A stretch of DNA of 64,000 nucleotides from Onthophagus taurus (GCF_036711975.1 NC_091972.1:27719001-27783000); one strand, 5' to 3'; numbered from the stretch's first letter, positions 21,211 through 33,756 are shown. A program made the numbers and translations. The notes: generated by a model not told the origin, from the sequence alone.

Positions 21211-21265
21211 CATGCGAGCTGCATTTTGCCCGGTGCGGTACCCAGTATAAATAATAACAGTAAAG

Positions 21266-21382
21266 ATGGATGATGAAAGTGATCAAATGGTGAAATTTGT
21301 TCAATTAATTGAAAATTACCAATGGTTATACAATCATACTTTACTAGAATACTCTAGAAAGGATCGTACCGAAAAAGCTTAG
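21266..21382 (+). pseudogene. MADF-domain fragment (PIF/Harbinger-type)
   Basis: ATG at 21,266 opens MDDESDQMVKFVQLIENYQ then LYNHTLLEYSRKDRTEKA, the start of a MADF DNA-binding domain (FI.LIE....LYN....YSRKD.....W..IG). A TAG at 21,380-21,382 stands where the family has tryptophan, and another stop follows soon. MADF proteins are often the second gene of PIF/Harbinger transposons, which could explain the GC-rich DNA left of the hAT; a host gene fragment is also possible. Confidence 0.55.
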
Positions 21383-21853
21383 TCTGCAATAGGCCCAAAA
21401 TTGAAATAGACAGAAAATTTCAAAATTGTTTAATATATTACTTCAATTCGATAAAAATTCGGGCGATATTCTTCTAGAAAAAAGGCTTAGGTTATATTTT
21501 TGAACGCGCATTTTTTGAGATAAAATTGAAATGTACAGGTATCCCAAAATTGAGATACCATGCTTAAGTTGACATTTTTAAATAGGAACCCCATCATTTT
21601 TTTGTTGCATTTATGGATTCTACGTAAAATTCAGAGTATTTTTCATGTTACACGTAATTCAGCTGTCTTCGAAAAAAATGGCAATTAAAAAAGAACTGCT
21701 ATTTTATTTCGGATAAATAAAATGTTGGAAATTTTCAATTACTAAAAGTAAGTGGTAACTACTGCGAATGGAACTAAGATGCATACTGCCAGAGTACATA
21801 CATTATGTATAGATTAAAATTATGTTAGAATTCTTTTTCGTTATACCATTATT
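21383..21853. other. Spacer, nothing recognised
   Basis: AT-rich DNA between the transposon stack and the H1 gene; no gene or repeat identified. Confidence 0.4.
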
Positions 21854-21869
21854 GGCCCTGAGAAGGGCC
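21854..21869 (-). terminator. Histone 3' stem-loop of H1
   Basis: Minus strand GGCCCTTCTCAGGGCC: 6 bp stem, UCUC loop, 50 bp past the H1 stop. An A/G-rich stretch (AACGAAAAAGAA) follows, as expected of the histone downstream element bound by U7 snRNA. Same variant as H2A. Confidence 0.95.
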
Positions 21870-21919
21870 TTTGTGTGGCGGCTTGTGAGAAAGCCCTTAA
21901 TTGTAATAAATTGCAGAGC

Positions 21920-22711
21920 TCATTTTTTTTTTGGTAAATTTCTCTTTTTCGTGGACGACGATTTCAATTGTGCAGCACCACCAGCGACTTTCTTGGCGAT
22001 TTTGGGTTTCGGCGCTTTCGGCTTTTTCGTTGGTCCCTTGGTAACTTTTTTAGCTTTTGATGGTGCTTTTCTAACCGTGGTGGTTTTTTTGACTGCGGCA
22101 GTAGTAGAGCTGGTTACTTTCTTTTCTCCGACCGTTGGCGACTTTTTGGCTTTTACTGCAGCCTTCTTTTTGCTTTCAACAACAGGGGAACCGGACACCG
22201 GCGTTGTTTTTGCCTTCGCAGGTGAGGAGGATTTCTTCGTAGAGGCAGCTCGAGCTTTGGCCCTTTTAGATACGGCGGCGGCGGCGGCAGGTTTCTTTTT
22301 AAGGGAGGAAGTCGTTACTCTGCCTGACTTTTTTGCAGAGGCCGATGCCAGTTTAAACGATCCTGACGCACCTTTACCTTTAGTTTGGACAATACCGCCT
22401 GCAGCGATGGCGGTCTTCAGGAATTTCTTAATAAACGGAGCCATCTTCTCAGCGTCAACTTTGTAATTAGAAGTCATGTACTTTTTAATAGCTTGAAGCG
22501 ACGAACCGTTGCGTTCCTTAAGGGTCTTAATCGCGTTATTCACCATTTCGGATGTGGGTGGATGGGTGGCTTTTGATCGTTGGCTTTTCTTTTTCTTCGT
22601 CGACGAATCGGAGGAGGAACCACCGCCGGCAGCTTTGTTTTTTACGGGTGAAGTGTTTTCCGTTTCGGAAGATACGGGGGTTTGCTGTTCCGTTTGTTGT
22701 ACATCCGTCAT
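21920..22711 (-). CDS. H1: Histone H1 (linker histone)
   Basis: Linker histone that binds the nucleosome entry/exit DNA and compacts chromatin. The 263-residue product starts [11 protein letters not shown] chose this methionine over one seven codons upstream because the shorter form has the usual acidic/serine-rich H1 opening. The winged-helix globular domain is at about residues 50-121 ([18 protein letters not shown] ... GASGSFKL). The tail is rich in lysine, alanine, proline and serine with SPAK and TPVSG motifs, potential cell-cycle kinase sites. Intronless, with a histone stem-loop 3' end, so replication-dependent. It lies 9 kb from H3, much farther than the spacing within the other four, because of transposon insertions. 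Confidence 0.97.
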   Translation of the reverse strand: MTDVQQTEQQTPVSSETENTSPVKNKAAGGGSSSDSSTKKKKSQRSKATHPPTSEMVNNAIKTLKERNGSSLQAIKKYMTSNYKVDAEKMAPFIKKFLKTAIAAGGIVQTKGKGASGSFKLASASAKKSGRVTTSSLKKKPAAAAAVSKRAKARAASTKKSSSPAKAKTTPVSGSPVVESKKKAAVKAKKSPTVGEKKVTSSTTAAVKKTTTVRKAPSKAKKVTKGPTKKPKAPKPKIAKKVAGGAAQLKSSSTKKRNLPKKK

Positions 22712-23759
22712 TGTAGCGGCAGTTTGTAACAAAAATATTTTTTACAAAAACTCACGTGCACGAATGTCAACTTCGTACAAGTTATTCACAAACATTTTCC
22801 TCAGAAAATTGAACCCAACGTTGAATGTACATACCGAAGCCGAAAACCCGTCCAAAGTCGATTTTCCTCCGTTCGCACTGCTGGCATCACAACGGCGGTC
22901 TCGTGTTCGCAACTTTCTAGAAAAAGGAACCCGCTTGTGTTGGCGTCGCGACGTAAATATTCCCGTTAGGTATTTCAGTATAGTGGAAGAAGTTAACTCG
23001 TCGTCTACGTAAAAATTTTACTTGTGGGGGTACGATTTCGTTGTGTAGCGACGGTTGAAAGTATAAGATGTCATTGACGTGACCGTCGTCGTAAACTTTA
23101 GCGTCGTCGAATTTCGCGCGTATGTAAAAACGGACTGAATTTTCAATGAGAATAGCTTTCTTAAACGTTTTAAAACCACGAGGCGTGTAAATTTTATCAA
23201 TATGTCTAAGCTTTTATCCTTAAAACGAGGACGATGCGATCGGCAATTCCACATTGGTCGCGAGTTTTCTCGTTGTTTCGAACATTATTGCCGACGTCGA
23301 GGACGCGAGAAAAGTGGTATATTGCGGCTCTAATTTAGGGATTACGTTTTCGTGTAAGCGTCGTATCATGCAAATACCTTCACGTGAGTGAAAAGTGAAA
23401 TATTCGAGTGTTATATTCACACCGCCAATGTCGGTCGTTACGCATTTACTCAAGTCATTCATTCATTGCTATTAGTTTTTAGGTTCATATGGTCAATATG
23501 ATACCAATTATGTATATCAAATCTAATTTCTATTATTCTATACTTAATAGTATAATATATGCATATATTTTTCCTTTCACACACTTTATCATATCTAAGT
23601 GTTGTGTAAACTTATTTAGACCTGGTTAATGTTGTTAAGTGTTGTGTTTTATATTGATTATGTTTTAGCTTATTGACGAAACTTGTTTTGACCGTTATTA
23701 AATAATATTATTTTAATTCAATGGATTATTTGGAGTTTCCCTTTAGAGAAGAATGTCAC
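22712..23759. other. H1 upstream region, no gene recognised
   Basis: Upstream of H1. The first 700 bp are richer in G+C (many CG dinucleotides) than the flanking transposon DNA and may contain the H1 promoter, though I cannot point to a clear TATA box. Open frames on both strands look like chance. Confidence 0.4.
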
Positions 23760-24620
23760 AAAACATGAAGCAGATACTGCGACATGAGATTTATCCCGCA
23801 AAAATGTTTTGAATACGTTTTAAAATCAACGTATTTAGGTTAATTAGGTAACAATAGCGATTAAACATGAAGGCAACTTATACTCAAATAATTGTTGTAA
23901 ATGATGATAATGGTCTTCTTCATTGCGACTTGCTAGTCTTGCTACGAGAGTATCGTCTAGATATAAAAAAGGAAATTTAAGCCAGAAAGAACTTCGTTTA
24001 TAAATCGTTGGAAGGTTTGTGCAGCGTTGCGTATTCTTAAGGTGGTAAATGAGAGTACTCTTCGGCTGGAGTCCGATCGAAAACTACGTAGAAAGGAACG
24101 ACCGTTAGTACAGTCGTTACAATGTGGAAGCTTTCGGAAATAACTATATTCCTACTGCAGGGAAAACAATTTAAATGACAAGGTTAAGCCTGGCTGGTTG
24201 GTCTTCTGGCATTAACACAACAAACTAACGAAATCCATATTAAAGTTATTGAAATTGAATTAATGAACAGAAAGACCACGTTAAAAGTTAAAAACCTGAA
24301 GTAGGTCGATTTTCCCAAGAGTTTTCTACAGTTCCTACATTGTAACAACTCGACCCCCCCGACGGTATCCCTTTCTACCCTCTTTCAAATGGGTTCAATT
24401 GTTAGAGACAACGTTAACACCACGTTAGTCAAGCACACGTCAAGAATGGCATGAAAAGCGTTATTTCCTTGCCGCTTTAATTGATTATTTGAAGCAAATA
24501 CTGCGACAGGAACAAAAACAAAAATGTTTTGAATACGGTTTGAAATCGACATAGGTCATTTAAGTAATAATATCGATTATACATAAAGGCAACTTGGTTT
24601 ATACAAAGTTTTTGTAGTGA
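23760..24620 (-). mobile_element. Ty3/gypsy relic
   Basis: On the minus strand, around 23,880-24,050, translation resembles gypsy reverse transcriptase: an NAAQTFQRFINEVLSG-like segment followed by LYLDDTLVA and SRNEEDHYHHLQQLF. A roughly 120 bp direct repeat (23,762-23,890 and 24,480-24,620) surrounds it. Old and heavily broken, many breaks. It sits in what was histone-cluster spacer. Confidence 0.55.
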
Positions 24621-24813
24621 AATTTAAATGCGGTCACTAAAAACTCTGAAGAATTCTACTTAGAAAACCAAATCGGAGGATTACTTACCAATTATTATTT
24701 CTGTCTTGGAAATATATCAAACCCTCCTAAAACATGAGAGCAAATTTAAGTACAATGGAAATAATCAATTATAATTACTATCGCAATAGTTGTTTTTCAG
24801 AAAATAATCTCTT

Positions 24814-24829
24814 GGTTCTGCAAAGAACT
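24814..24829 (-). pseudogene. Relic histone 3' stem-loop
   Basis: Plus-strand GGTTCTGCAAAGAACT is a slightly decayed version of the H3/H4/H2B-type stem-loop, and the flanks resemble those of the live H3 3' end (AATCTCTTGGTTCTG here, GTGATTGGTTCTG at 31,866). With the H1 pseudogene 570 bp away it suggests a decayed histone repeat unit. No H3 coding DNA remains next to it. Confidence 0.5.
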
Positions 24830-24949
24830 GATCTTATTGAGGAGGAGGCCTTTCGGTATGCGGCTACTCCTCCACCCAACTACCGAATCCAACCCACCAA
24901 AAACTAGCACTACTCCCCTACATAATCGAACACAGCTCCTGCCGCTAAC

Positions 24950-25380
24950 CAGTTCCAATCATTCATATGGATTTATGGCTGTCATCCATAATCCTATTCA
25001 ATTCTCCTTTACCTTCTGTCTCTGTCTTCTCCTCCCTTTCGGACACTCCTGCAAGATATGCTGCAGGGTGTCCTCACTCACCTCACACAGACACATCCCG
25101 TTCATATCCCTCTCAAAGATACATTGAATGGACCATGCTCCGTCATCAGCGGAATGCCCTTACCGAACATGGCCACACTCTACACTTACTCCCTTGACTC
25201 TTACCGTCTTACCCGCTCTCCTCATCCCTACATCATCTCTAAACTCTCATCCCAATTCCACTATCTTACCCATTTTCTTCGCCCTCTTAAATACTTTCAC
25301 AACATCATTCACCTCCACACTTCTTCTTTTACTCATTATCAACCACTCTACCGCTGTCATATTGTCGTTACACACCATTA
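24950..25380 (-). mobile_element. LINE 3' fragment
   Basis: Minus-strand translation around 25,045-25,097 gives CLCEVSEDTLQHILQECP, the Cys/His motif found at the C-terminus of many non-LTR retrotransposon proteins (R1/Jockey-like). Surrounding frames are broken. It lies between the relic stem-loop and the H1 pseudogene. Confidence 0.45.
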
Positions 25381-25382
25381 AA

Positions 25383-25700
25383 GGCCAAAGCTACGGAGCT
25401 GTTAACGAAAAAGGCGAAGATTCAGAAGTCGAAACCACCGACATCAGAAATGGTTAACGGCGCTATTAAGAATCTAGGTGAGCGCGGCGGTTCTATCAAA
25501 AAGTACACCGTTTATTAAGAAAATTCTTCAACGCTGCCATTGTTTGGGGTGCTCTTATCCAAACCAAGAGCAAGGGAGCGTGGGCGACATTATGACCGGC
25601 GAAATCCTCCGCGAAAAGAGCACAACAGCCAAGGCGAAAATGACTCCGATTGACGAAAGAAACGAGACGAACCCCCCTGTTACGTCACCCAAAGCAACAT
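25383..25700 (+). pseudogene. Histone H1 pseudogene
   Basis: Reads [20 protein letters not shown], matching the front of the H1 globular domain ([18 protein letters not shown] in the live gene), then after a frame change STPFIKKILQRC and NQEQG, matching [12 protein letters not shown] and QTKGKG. A stop (TAA at about 25,518-25,520) and at least one frameshift break it; the central residues around the YKVD motif are lost. A lysine/threonine-rich tail is still visible to about 25,730. Opposite strand to the live H1, so it is a decayed extra histone unit, not a simple tandem copy. Confidence 0.8.
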
Positions 25701-25808
25701 CAAAAGCGCAAAAGACCACCAAAAGTCTTTCAATGTGTGCAAAGATAGTTTACCAGTGATGTGGCGCTGTAACGCTAAGGCATGGGTAACTCGCGATGTG
25801 TTGTCGTT

Positions 25809-25950
25809 CTCGATAACCCACCGGCACATTCACCAGATTTAGGAGCAGAAGTTGGATGGATTACGATGACATATCTGCCACCTAAGACCACCTCCCTTAT
25901 ACAACCCACGGATTAATTGGTTATAGCCATGAAATATATATATATATATG
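25809..25950 (+). pseudogene. pogo/Tigger transposase fragment
   Basis: LDNPPAHSPDL and TYLPPKTTSLIQP, then a TD followed by a stop and LVIAMK: this is the DDE-domain end of Tigger/jerky-type transposases (LDNAP.H....LPPNTTSLIQPMDQGVI). Only about 45 codons remain. A short TA repeat follows. Confidence 0.7.
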
Positions 25951-26044
25951 GCCCATTGAAAACGAGCTGAAGGCCTGAAACACGTCAAGTTTGTTTCTCA
26001 GGAGGGCCACTTTTGAAGCAAAATTATTCCCCAAACTTTACCCT

Positions 26045-26715
26045 CCGAAGCGGGGTGTCGGGGAACATTATAAAGCAACCAGAAGCGCACGATTTCTGCC
26101 GTGTCCTTGGGATTATTGTCTTGTTAAAAAGTAAATGATCTCGCTATCCAAAAATTTCTAGCACTTTCTAATCAATTATTTTTTAAATATCAAGGTAATA
26201 TCGTTTATCCATGATACCATTTATAAATGTCGTATTGCCTGCACGAGCAGCTGACATATATGTACACCCACAACATAGCACTACCACCTCTATATTTTAC
26301 TGTTGGGCACAAATTTTCTCGTTTTGAATGCTTCGTTACGTTTTCGCCAAATTTTGGTGCGCGAATCACAATTAAATAAATCAATTTTTTCAAGTTTCAT
26401 CACTAAAAATCACGTAACAACTTAAGGCATGGTGTGTGACACGGGCGACTGACACCGGCAGATTTTCACGTGCCCGTGTCTGATACGGGCGCTCTTGTTA
26501 TATCTAAAAAAGTCGATGATTTAAATAAATAAGGCATGCCTTAAGTGGTTAATTTCCAAAATTCATCGTCTTTAGAAATGTGTAATGTACTGCACTGACG
26601 AACGAGCTTTTTTTACAATTTGGCTAATTTCACCTAGTGATATCCTATCTTTTCATAAACTAACAATCAAATCTCGAATCCTTTGTGAAATTTGGCGGTT
26701 TCTTATACTCATTTT
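26045..26715 (-). pseudogene. Tc1-type transposase relic
   Basis: Minus strand, in order: MSIRNRQISQRIRDLIVSL and ISLGEISQIVKKARSSVQ (N-terminal helix-turn-helix, about 26,580-26,711), then a middle with CPTVKYRGGSAMLWV (26,205-26,393), then QDNNPKDTAEIVRFWLLYNV (about 26,062-26,130, the second catalytic aspartate region). Broken by stops and by non-matching DNA around 26,400-26,560. No inverted terminal repeats identified. Confidence 0.75.
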
Positions 26716-26796
26716 TAATAAATATCCAAACATTGAATGGCACTAATACGAGATCAAACTACAGTAGTCTGTTTGCAAGAACATACGCGTCTAGGG

Positions 26797-27250
26797 TGAT
26801 TATTTATTTTTATCTGGTGGGCGCTGGTTAACAACAAAATCTTGGTTTTACGTTTCCATAAACTTTATTATTAATTACACTTAAACTATACATATAAATT
26901 GCGATTAGTTATATAGGGAGCCTTGCTCCGCGTGTATTGAAGGGGTACTGCTTCGGTGGGTGTTAAATCGAAGACTGAATAACTGATACGAGTTGAGCTC
27001 GCAGGCTCCTTCTTTATTTTAGGTCATAACTAAAAACCCTTACCTAAACACCGAAATACCCCAACGCATTCCCACACTTAACTCCACCCAATAAATAATG
27101 CGATAAAAGACTCTAATATTGCGACTCGAGACACTTCAAATCTAGACTAAACAAATGAGGCGATACAAATAAATCCAATATAAATGAACTAATATAATAT
27201 AAACCTATCAAATCTAATATAAATTAACCAATATAATATAAAATCTAACA
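26797..27250 (-). repeat. BEL 3' LTR
   Basis: 454 bp, TG...CA, apparently identical to the other LTR; preceded outside by TAGGG. Confidence 0.95.
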
Positions 27251-27352
27251 TGCTCCCCGCCTTGAAAGAACTACCTTTCAACAAATAATAACACAAATTC
27301 ACAATAAGGACTCAACATCAAATGTATGAAAAAAAAAATGGAAAAATTAAAT

Positions 27353-30300
27353 TTACACGACTGATCGTGAGTGATTAATCGCGCACACACAATTCACGCA
27401 ATCACAAGCAATCACATTAATGAGACCCAAGACTGCTATTCCATTGGTAGTGGACACAGTCTGACCGTGGCCCTTTTGATGATCCCATTTTGTGTGCGTG
27501 ACCACTCGTGCGACTCCATCCTTATCGCAGTGCAATTCTATAATTCGGCCTTTAAGCCACTTTAAGGCAGGCAAATTATCTTCCTTCATTGACACCAATC
27601 GGCCCAACCTAAAGTTAGCGTCACCCGTAGACCAGTTGTAGTACCTCTGCAGCTCAGACAAATATGCTTTGGACCACCTGGTCCAAAAATGTTGTTGAAT
27701 CTGCTGGACGCGATGGAATTGCGATAAGCGGTTTTCATTGTTGTGACTCAAACCTGGATCTGGTGGGAAAGTAAGTTTCCCACCAATTAGAAAATGTGCC
27801 GGGGTTGATGGAGTCGTATGGTTGGGATCGGTGGATAATGGGGTTAATAGCCGGGAATTAAGGATGGCCTCAATCTGAACAAGTAATGTATACAAATTTT
27901 CGTACGTAAACGAGGCATTGCCGGTAACCTGACGTAAATGAAATTTTACTGACTTAACACCGCCTTCCCATAATCCATCAAAGTGTGGCGAGTTAGGGGG
28001 AATAAACGACCAACTAATAGAAGCGTTTTCAATCAGTGTTTTGAGTTCGCTAGAGTTATCAATCAAGAACTGACTTAGCTTCTGTAATTCGCGATTGCCA
28101 CCCACGAACTTAGTTCCGTTATCGGAGAACATTCGATTCGGTTTCCCGCGCCTAGCTGAAAACCGCCGAAGAGCAGCAATAAAACACTCTTTACTAACCT
28201 CGGTTGGATTGATTAAACAGGCACGGTACATTTTTTGTATATCCGCGGTAGCTACGTGCGCGTATTTCCTAAACCGTTTCAAGGCACTGAACAAGTCAGG
28301 CTGTAATATAGGTCCCACTATCTGACAATTATTAAGCGAATATCCCATTGACGTGGGACATGATGCATCGAAAACGACCCTTGTGATGGCACTATTTTCA
28401 TTTAACACCCCGTGTGATATGTAATAACCCTCGCGTGTATCAACAATCTTTCTTAATTGACCCAACTCCAAATACTCTCGCATAAATGTATGATATTGCT
28501 CACCGAATTCACGATTTCGTTTGCATTTCCGCTCGATACCCATCAAACTATTTTCCGCGGTTTTATGCGATTCGCCCAACCAATCTAAACCTTTCTTTAG
28601 CGGTGTCGAAACAATGAATCGTCCGTCTTCTGCACGTTTAGTGGTTTTATAAAAATGATTTTCGCAAAATGTTTCATTTTTCGATGAGTGAACTAACCCT
28701 TCAAACTCCTCGACTTCCCGAAACCGCGCCAACTGCTTATTTATTACGGAATTGTCATCCTTATAAATTAAATTGCACCGCACCGAATGTGCCGCGCTCG
28801 CTTGTATCGGCCCCGAAGCGATCCACCCCAAACGGGTGTTTTGCATGATAGGCCCTTTTGCAAGTTTGATTTGCCCAACGCATAACAAATTCCAAAAATA
28901 ATCAGCCCCGACCAGCATATCTATCTTATCGGGTTTATTGAACAATGGATCCGCCAAGCGAATGTGTGTAGGTATTTTTAAAGTGTTTGCGTTTATTTCA
29001 AAATTGGGTAAATCATTCGCGATTGTTGCTATAACCAAGCAATTAACCTTAAGTGAAAAATCCGTGCAGTGTGAATGTATTCGCAATGAACAAGAACTCG
29101 TTATTGTTGACTGTGTTTGATTTATTGTTGCTACATTAACGTTTGTTGCTGTTCTAGACAATCTTAACCGCTTGCAAGCTTCTACCGAAAGAAAACTACT
29201 TTGACTGCCCGGATCCAAAAGTGCGCGTAATGAATGTTTTTTGTTATGTCTATCGAATGCGTGAACAGTTACGGTGGAGAGTAAGATGTTTGAATGATTT
29301 GCATGCTGTGCGAAATTTAGACTGTGTGCTTGGGTGGATGTCGTTGGTTGTGGTAGTGAATCTGAGCGATCGTGCGTCAAATGAAGTAAGGTATGATGAC
29401 GAGAATTACACCGTTTACAAGAGCTCGAACGGCATTGTTTAACAAAATGTCCCGACCGAAGACAATTCATACACACCTTTAATTGTTTGACCCGGTCTAT
29501 ACGGCCCTGAACCGTAAGTTTAGTGAAATTTGAACATTCCTGTATGTAATGTTCCCCATTGCAGTTTACGCAACGCTTAACACCCGAATTAGCAACCAAA
29601 AACGTTTTTGATTTCGGTTTTGATTTATCGATTATCCGCTTACCCGAACCGTTTTCCAAAGTTTCCAATAAATCAGCGCGTTCTTTCAAAAACCCTAACA
29701 AATTTTCTAAATTCGCTTTCTTTAAACCGGACTTTTTCCTTTCCCACTCCCGATTGGAATCAGCGTCCAATTTCGACACGGCTAAATAAATAAGTAGCGT
29801 GTCCCAATTATCCGTAGGTTCATTTAATGCAGCTAACGCGCGCAGATGTTTACGAAAGTCGTCAATAAAACTTCGAATCGGCTGTGGATTATCACCCGAA
29901 ACCCCTTCAATTTCGAACAATGCCTTAACGTGATTATGAATTAATATCCGCGGGTTATCATAACGCTCGCGAATCAACCCCCAAGCGACTTCATAGTTAG
30001 AATTTGTCAATTCTAAGCTTTCGATAACTTGACGAGCATTACCGGTCAGTGCCGACAGTAAGTAATGAAATTTTTGAATGTCGTTGATCATTGGGTTGTT
30101 ATGAATTAATGATTCGAAAATGTCTCTAAACCCTAGCCATGTGTCGTAACCACCGTCAAACTTTGGTAAATCTATAACCGGTAGCTTTACATGTTGATCC
30201 GGGGAAGGTCCTAAAATGAACGACGAATCGGCGCATATATTTCTATTTGTCAAAATTCGCTTAGCTTTAGCCGTATTTGCGTAAAAACTCGCCTCGAATG

Positions 30301-30559
30301 TCTCCCTCTCCGCGTTTTGTGACTCGCCATCAACGCTTAACAAATCTATTTCACCCTGAATTTCCTCGAACTCATCGATAAGATTAATTGCCCGATTGTA
30401 TCTTTGTTCTAACTCTAACGAAAGTTCCTGATTAATACCGCTTTCTCTGATATTTGATTCAAATTTTATTACAAATTTCGCAAAATTCGTGAGTTTGCCC
30501 TTGACAATACCTCGTTTTTTAGTTAAATTTTCTGACTGACTCATGATCGCGATTGACAA
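27353..30559 (-). pseudogene. BEL Gag-Pol (fossil, open but incomplete)
   Basis: One 1,068-residue frame. Order: Gag with a helical start; a capsid-like region (LPVIDLPKFDGGYDTWLGFRD); Cys/His zinc knuckles (CVNCNGEHYIQEC, CMNCLRSGHFVKQC, CKRCNSRHH); an aspartic protease with LLDPGSQSSFLS; a stretch of reverse transcriptase (VVFDASCPTSMGYSLN, TADIQKMYRACLI); and integrase (MFSDNGTKFVGGNRELQ, FDGLWEGGVKSVKFHLR) with the BEL-type end. Shorter than whole family members, so it is called broken (about one break). The frame itself is otherwise uninterrupted, agreeing with young LTRs. Confidence 0.92.
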
Positions 30560-30612
30560 GTTTCAGATTGAGAACGATAAAGGAGAAAGCAAAGGGACTT
30601 ACGGTACTTGTT

Positions 30613-30850
30613 TCAATGGCGTTGGTCGCTTCCAGTACGTGATGGACGAATTTCTTCTATCTCGAATTTGTTGAGAGTTGCATGAAGTAGAAATTCGGTC
30701 TTCGAACACTCCTGGCGAATATTCTCCAAAAAGCTGCGTAACTGGCGGGCCAACATTGTCGAATTTAATTTAATTTTACACGCCGCATCAAGGAACCGAA
30801 GACACTTAAATCTTCTTATATTTTCCCTATCCGGCTCGAAGGACCATTTA
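30613..30850 (-). other. BEL leader
   Basis: Between the 5' LTR and the long frame. A short frame (FLENIRQECSKTEFLLHA) runs out of the LTR through the leader; it may be chance. The long frame starts at 30,559. Confidence 0.4.
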
Positions 30851-31304
30851 TGATTATTTATTTTTATCTGGTGGGCGCTGGTTAACAACAAAATCTTGGT
30901 TTTACGTTTCCATAAACTTTATTATTAATTACACTTAAACTATACATATAAATTGCGATTAGTTATATAGGGAGCCTTGCTCCGCGTGTATTGAAGGGGT
31001 ACTGCTTCGGTGGGTGTTAAATCGAAGACTGAATAACTGATACGAGTTGAGCTCGCAGGCTCCTTCTTTATTTTAGGTCATAACTAAAAACCCTTACCTA
31101 AACACCGAAATACCCCAACGCATTCCCACACTTAACTCCACCCAATAAATAATGCGATAAAAGACTCTAATATTGCGACTCGAGACACTTCAAATCTAGA
31201 CTAAACAAATGAGGCGATACAAATAAATCCAATATAAATGAACTAATATAATATAAACCTATCAAATCTAATATAAATTAACCAATATAATATAAAATCT
31301 AACA
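30851..31304 (-). repeat. BEL 5' LTR
   Basis: 454 bp, TG...CA, followed outside by TAGGG. Confidence 0.95.
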
Positions 31305-31309
31305 TAGGG

Positions 31310-31872
31310 AATTAAGACAGTTTAAGAATGGAATTAAGAATCTAAGGTAGTCGGTGTGTGTAAAATTTACGCCTTTTCTTGTATTTACTTTTTTTATAAA
31401 TCCCAAAAACGTTCAATTTGGAAATAAATGTTACAGTTCGGATTCCTTATATTTCTTTATCAATCCCAACAAGTTTTTGATTACCTTAAAGAAGATACAC
31501 CTTCATCTTCTTTAACTTTTATTGTACAAGTTTTAAAATTTAATTCGTACGGAAGCTTTCGTTGTGATCATCAATATTTGAATGCATATGGAAGCAAATT
31601 AAGTTTAAATTATTTAAACATCATAATCTTTTTTTTAATTACTAAAATCTTATATGAAATAATTGAATTTATTTTATATAAATTAAAAAAGAACTTAATT
31701 TTTTTTTGATTAAATCACATCTTAAGTTCACAAAATTTTACACGCTATTACGTTTAGAAATTAGAAAATGCACATTATCCGAAGTCCATACTGAAAGAGC
31801 ATTTTTGCTTTCATAATAAACACCGATTGAAGGGAAGCAAAACGAAAATTCTTTTTCATAAAACAAGTGATT
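31310..31872. other. H3 downstream spacer
   Basis: AT-rich DNA between the BEL insertion and the H3 3' end; no gene recognised. Confidence 0.4.
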
Positions 31873-31888
31873 GGTTCTGAAAAGAACC
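31873..31888 (-). terminator. Histone 3' stem-loop of H3
   Basis: Minus strand GGTTCTTTTCAGAACC, 6 bp stem and UUUC loop, 35 bp past the H3 stop. Same variant as H4 and H2B. An A-rich stretch with GAAAAAGAA follows. Confidence 0.97.
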
Positions 31889-31923
31889 GGTCTTGTTGGG
31901 AAGGTTTGGTTGATTGATGCAAA

Positions 31924-32895
<972 letters not shown>

Positions 32896-32960
32896 GAAAT
32901 TTAAATTATGTACCTATTTTAATTTTGACGACGACTGTTCTGTATTCAACACGACCACCC

Positions 32961-32976
32961 GGTTCTTTTCAGAACC
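32961..32976 (+). terminator. Histone 3' stem-loop of H4
   Basis: GGTTCTTTTCAGAACC, 65 bp after the stop; identical to the H3 and H2B stem-loops. Unlike the others it is followed by few purines, GAAAGTTAAGG being the best match to a downstream element. Confidence 0.97.
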
Positions 32977-33756
32977 ACTATATTTATGAAAGTTAAGGAA
33001 TATTTTCACATACAATCCGGACAATTACATACATACGTAATATGTATGTATGTATATTAGGTTCGTTCCAACCACGCTTTAGACTTTTGACGGTCACAAG
33101 GCCTGCACAGTTAAAAAGTGCGCTGCTGCCTTGAAAAGGATGATCCGCGACGTTTTGTCAAGCGTTCCAACCACAGAATATTATGTTATTCTGTGGTTCT
33201 AACGACCGTCGGTCGGACAAGTTCGTGTACCTAGTCTCGACCAAGAACGGTTCACGTCCTTTGGCGCTTGCACATATTTCATTTCCAATTGTGCAGCCTG
33301 TCTGTTATAGTTTCTGATATTTCTGGTGGTTTTTATGACTCTCAGAAACAGTAGTGGCACTAATTATCACCCCGAAAAAGTACCTCGACGTGATTTATGA
33401 TAGGCCCTCCTACGAACTATGTAGGTCCAGGGGGCCGCACTTCTTTTTTTATTTTATTTGAAATTCAACAAAATAATGTAGTAAAGAATATAAATTTACT
33501 TATACTTGACTGATTTAAAAAAAAAATTAATAATTGTTAATTGTTTAGACTTTAAGAATATAAATTTGAAATAAAAAAAAAAAGAATTTACGCCTTAAAA
33601 AAAAGAAAAAGCACTTAAACAGTATTTAGAGTACCAAATTATTGTTTACATTCGAATAATACACAATTTGAGTACCTCTTCCCATGGTACTGGGAAGAGG
33701 AAAACTTTGAAGATGGGGAATTTCCAAAAATGGATAATAGTTTTTAAAATAAAAAA
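32977..33756. other. H4-H2A spacer with a perfect hairpin
   Basis: No gene. A perfect 11 bp hairpin ACCACAGAATA..TATTCTGTGGT lies at 33,170-33,197 within GC-rich DNA (33,060-33,300) that repeats GTTCCAACCAC (33,065 and 33,164), perhaps an unclassified MITE. TATG-type microsatellite at about 33,030-33,055. A-rich runs at 33,520-33,610. Confidence 0.4.

Larger units (their letters stand above)
26797..31304 (-). mobile_element. BEL/Pao LTR retrotransposon, young
   Basis: Complete from LTR to LTR: LTRs at 26,797-27,250 and 30,851-31,304, 454 bp each, TG...CA ends, and a 5 bp target duplication TAGGG on both outer sides (26,792-26,796; 31,305-31,309). I see no difference between the LTRs by reading, so the insertion is recent. 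The element reads on the minus strand; a primer-binding-site candidate (TGGTCCTTCGAGCCGGAT) adjoins the 5' LTR at about 30,830-30,848 and a purine tract adjoins the 3' LTR. The coding part is shorter than a full BEL, so it looks broken in about one place. It has inserted between H1 and H3. Confidence 0.95.

Noticed and set aside
21822-22466. A 214-codon plus-strand frame
   Set aside because: It is the antisense of histone H1; the lysine/alanine-rich gene gives a long open antisense by codon bias.
24837-25759. Several overlapping plus-strand frames of about 100 codons
   Set aside because: They are antisense to LINE remains or cross the H1 pseudogene; none is conserved-looking in its own frame except the H1-derived pieces.
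33170-33197. Perfect hairpin as a histone-type 3' end or microRNA
   Set aside because: The stem does not match the histone stem-loop and is too short for a microRNA precursor; kept only as a spacer feature.
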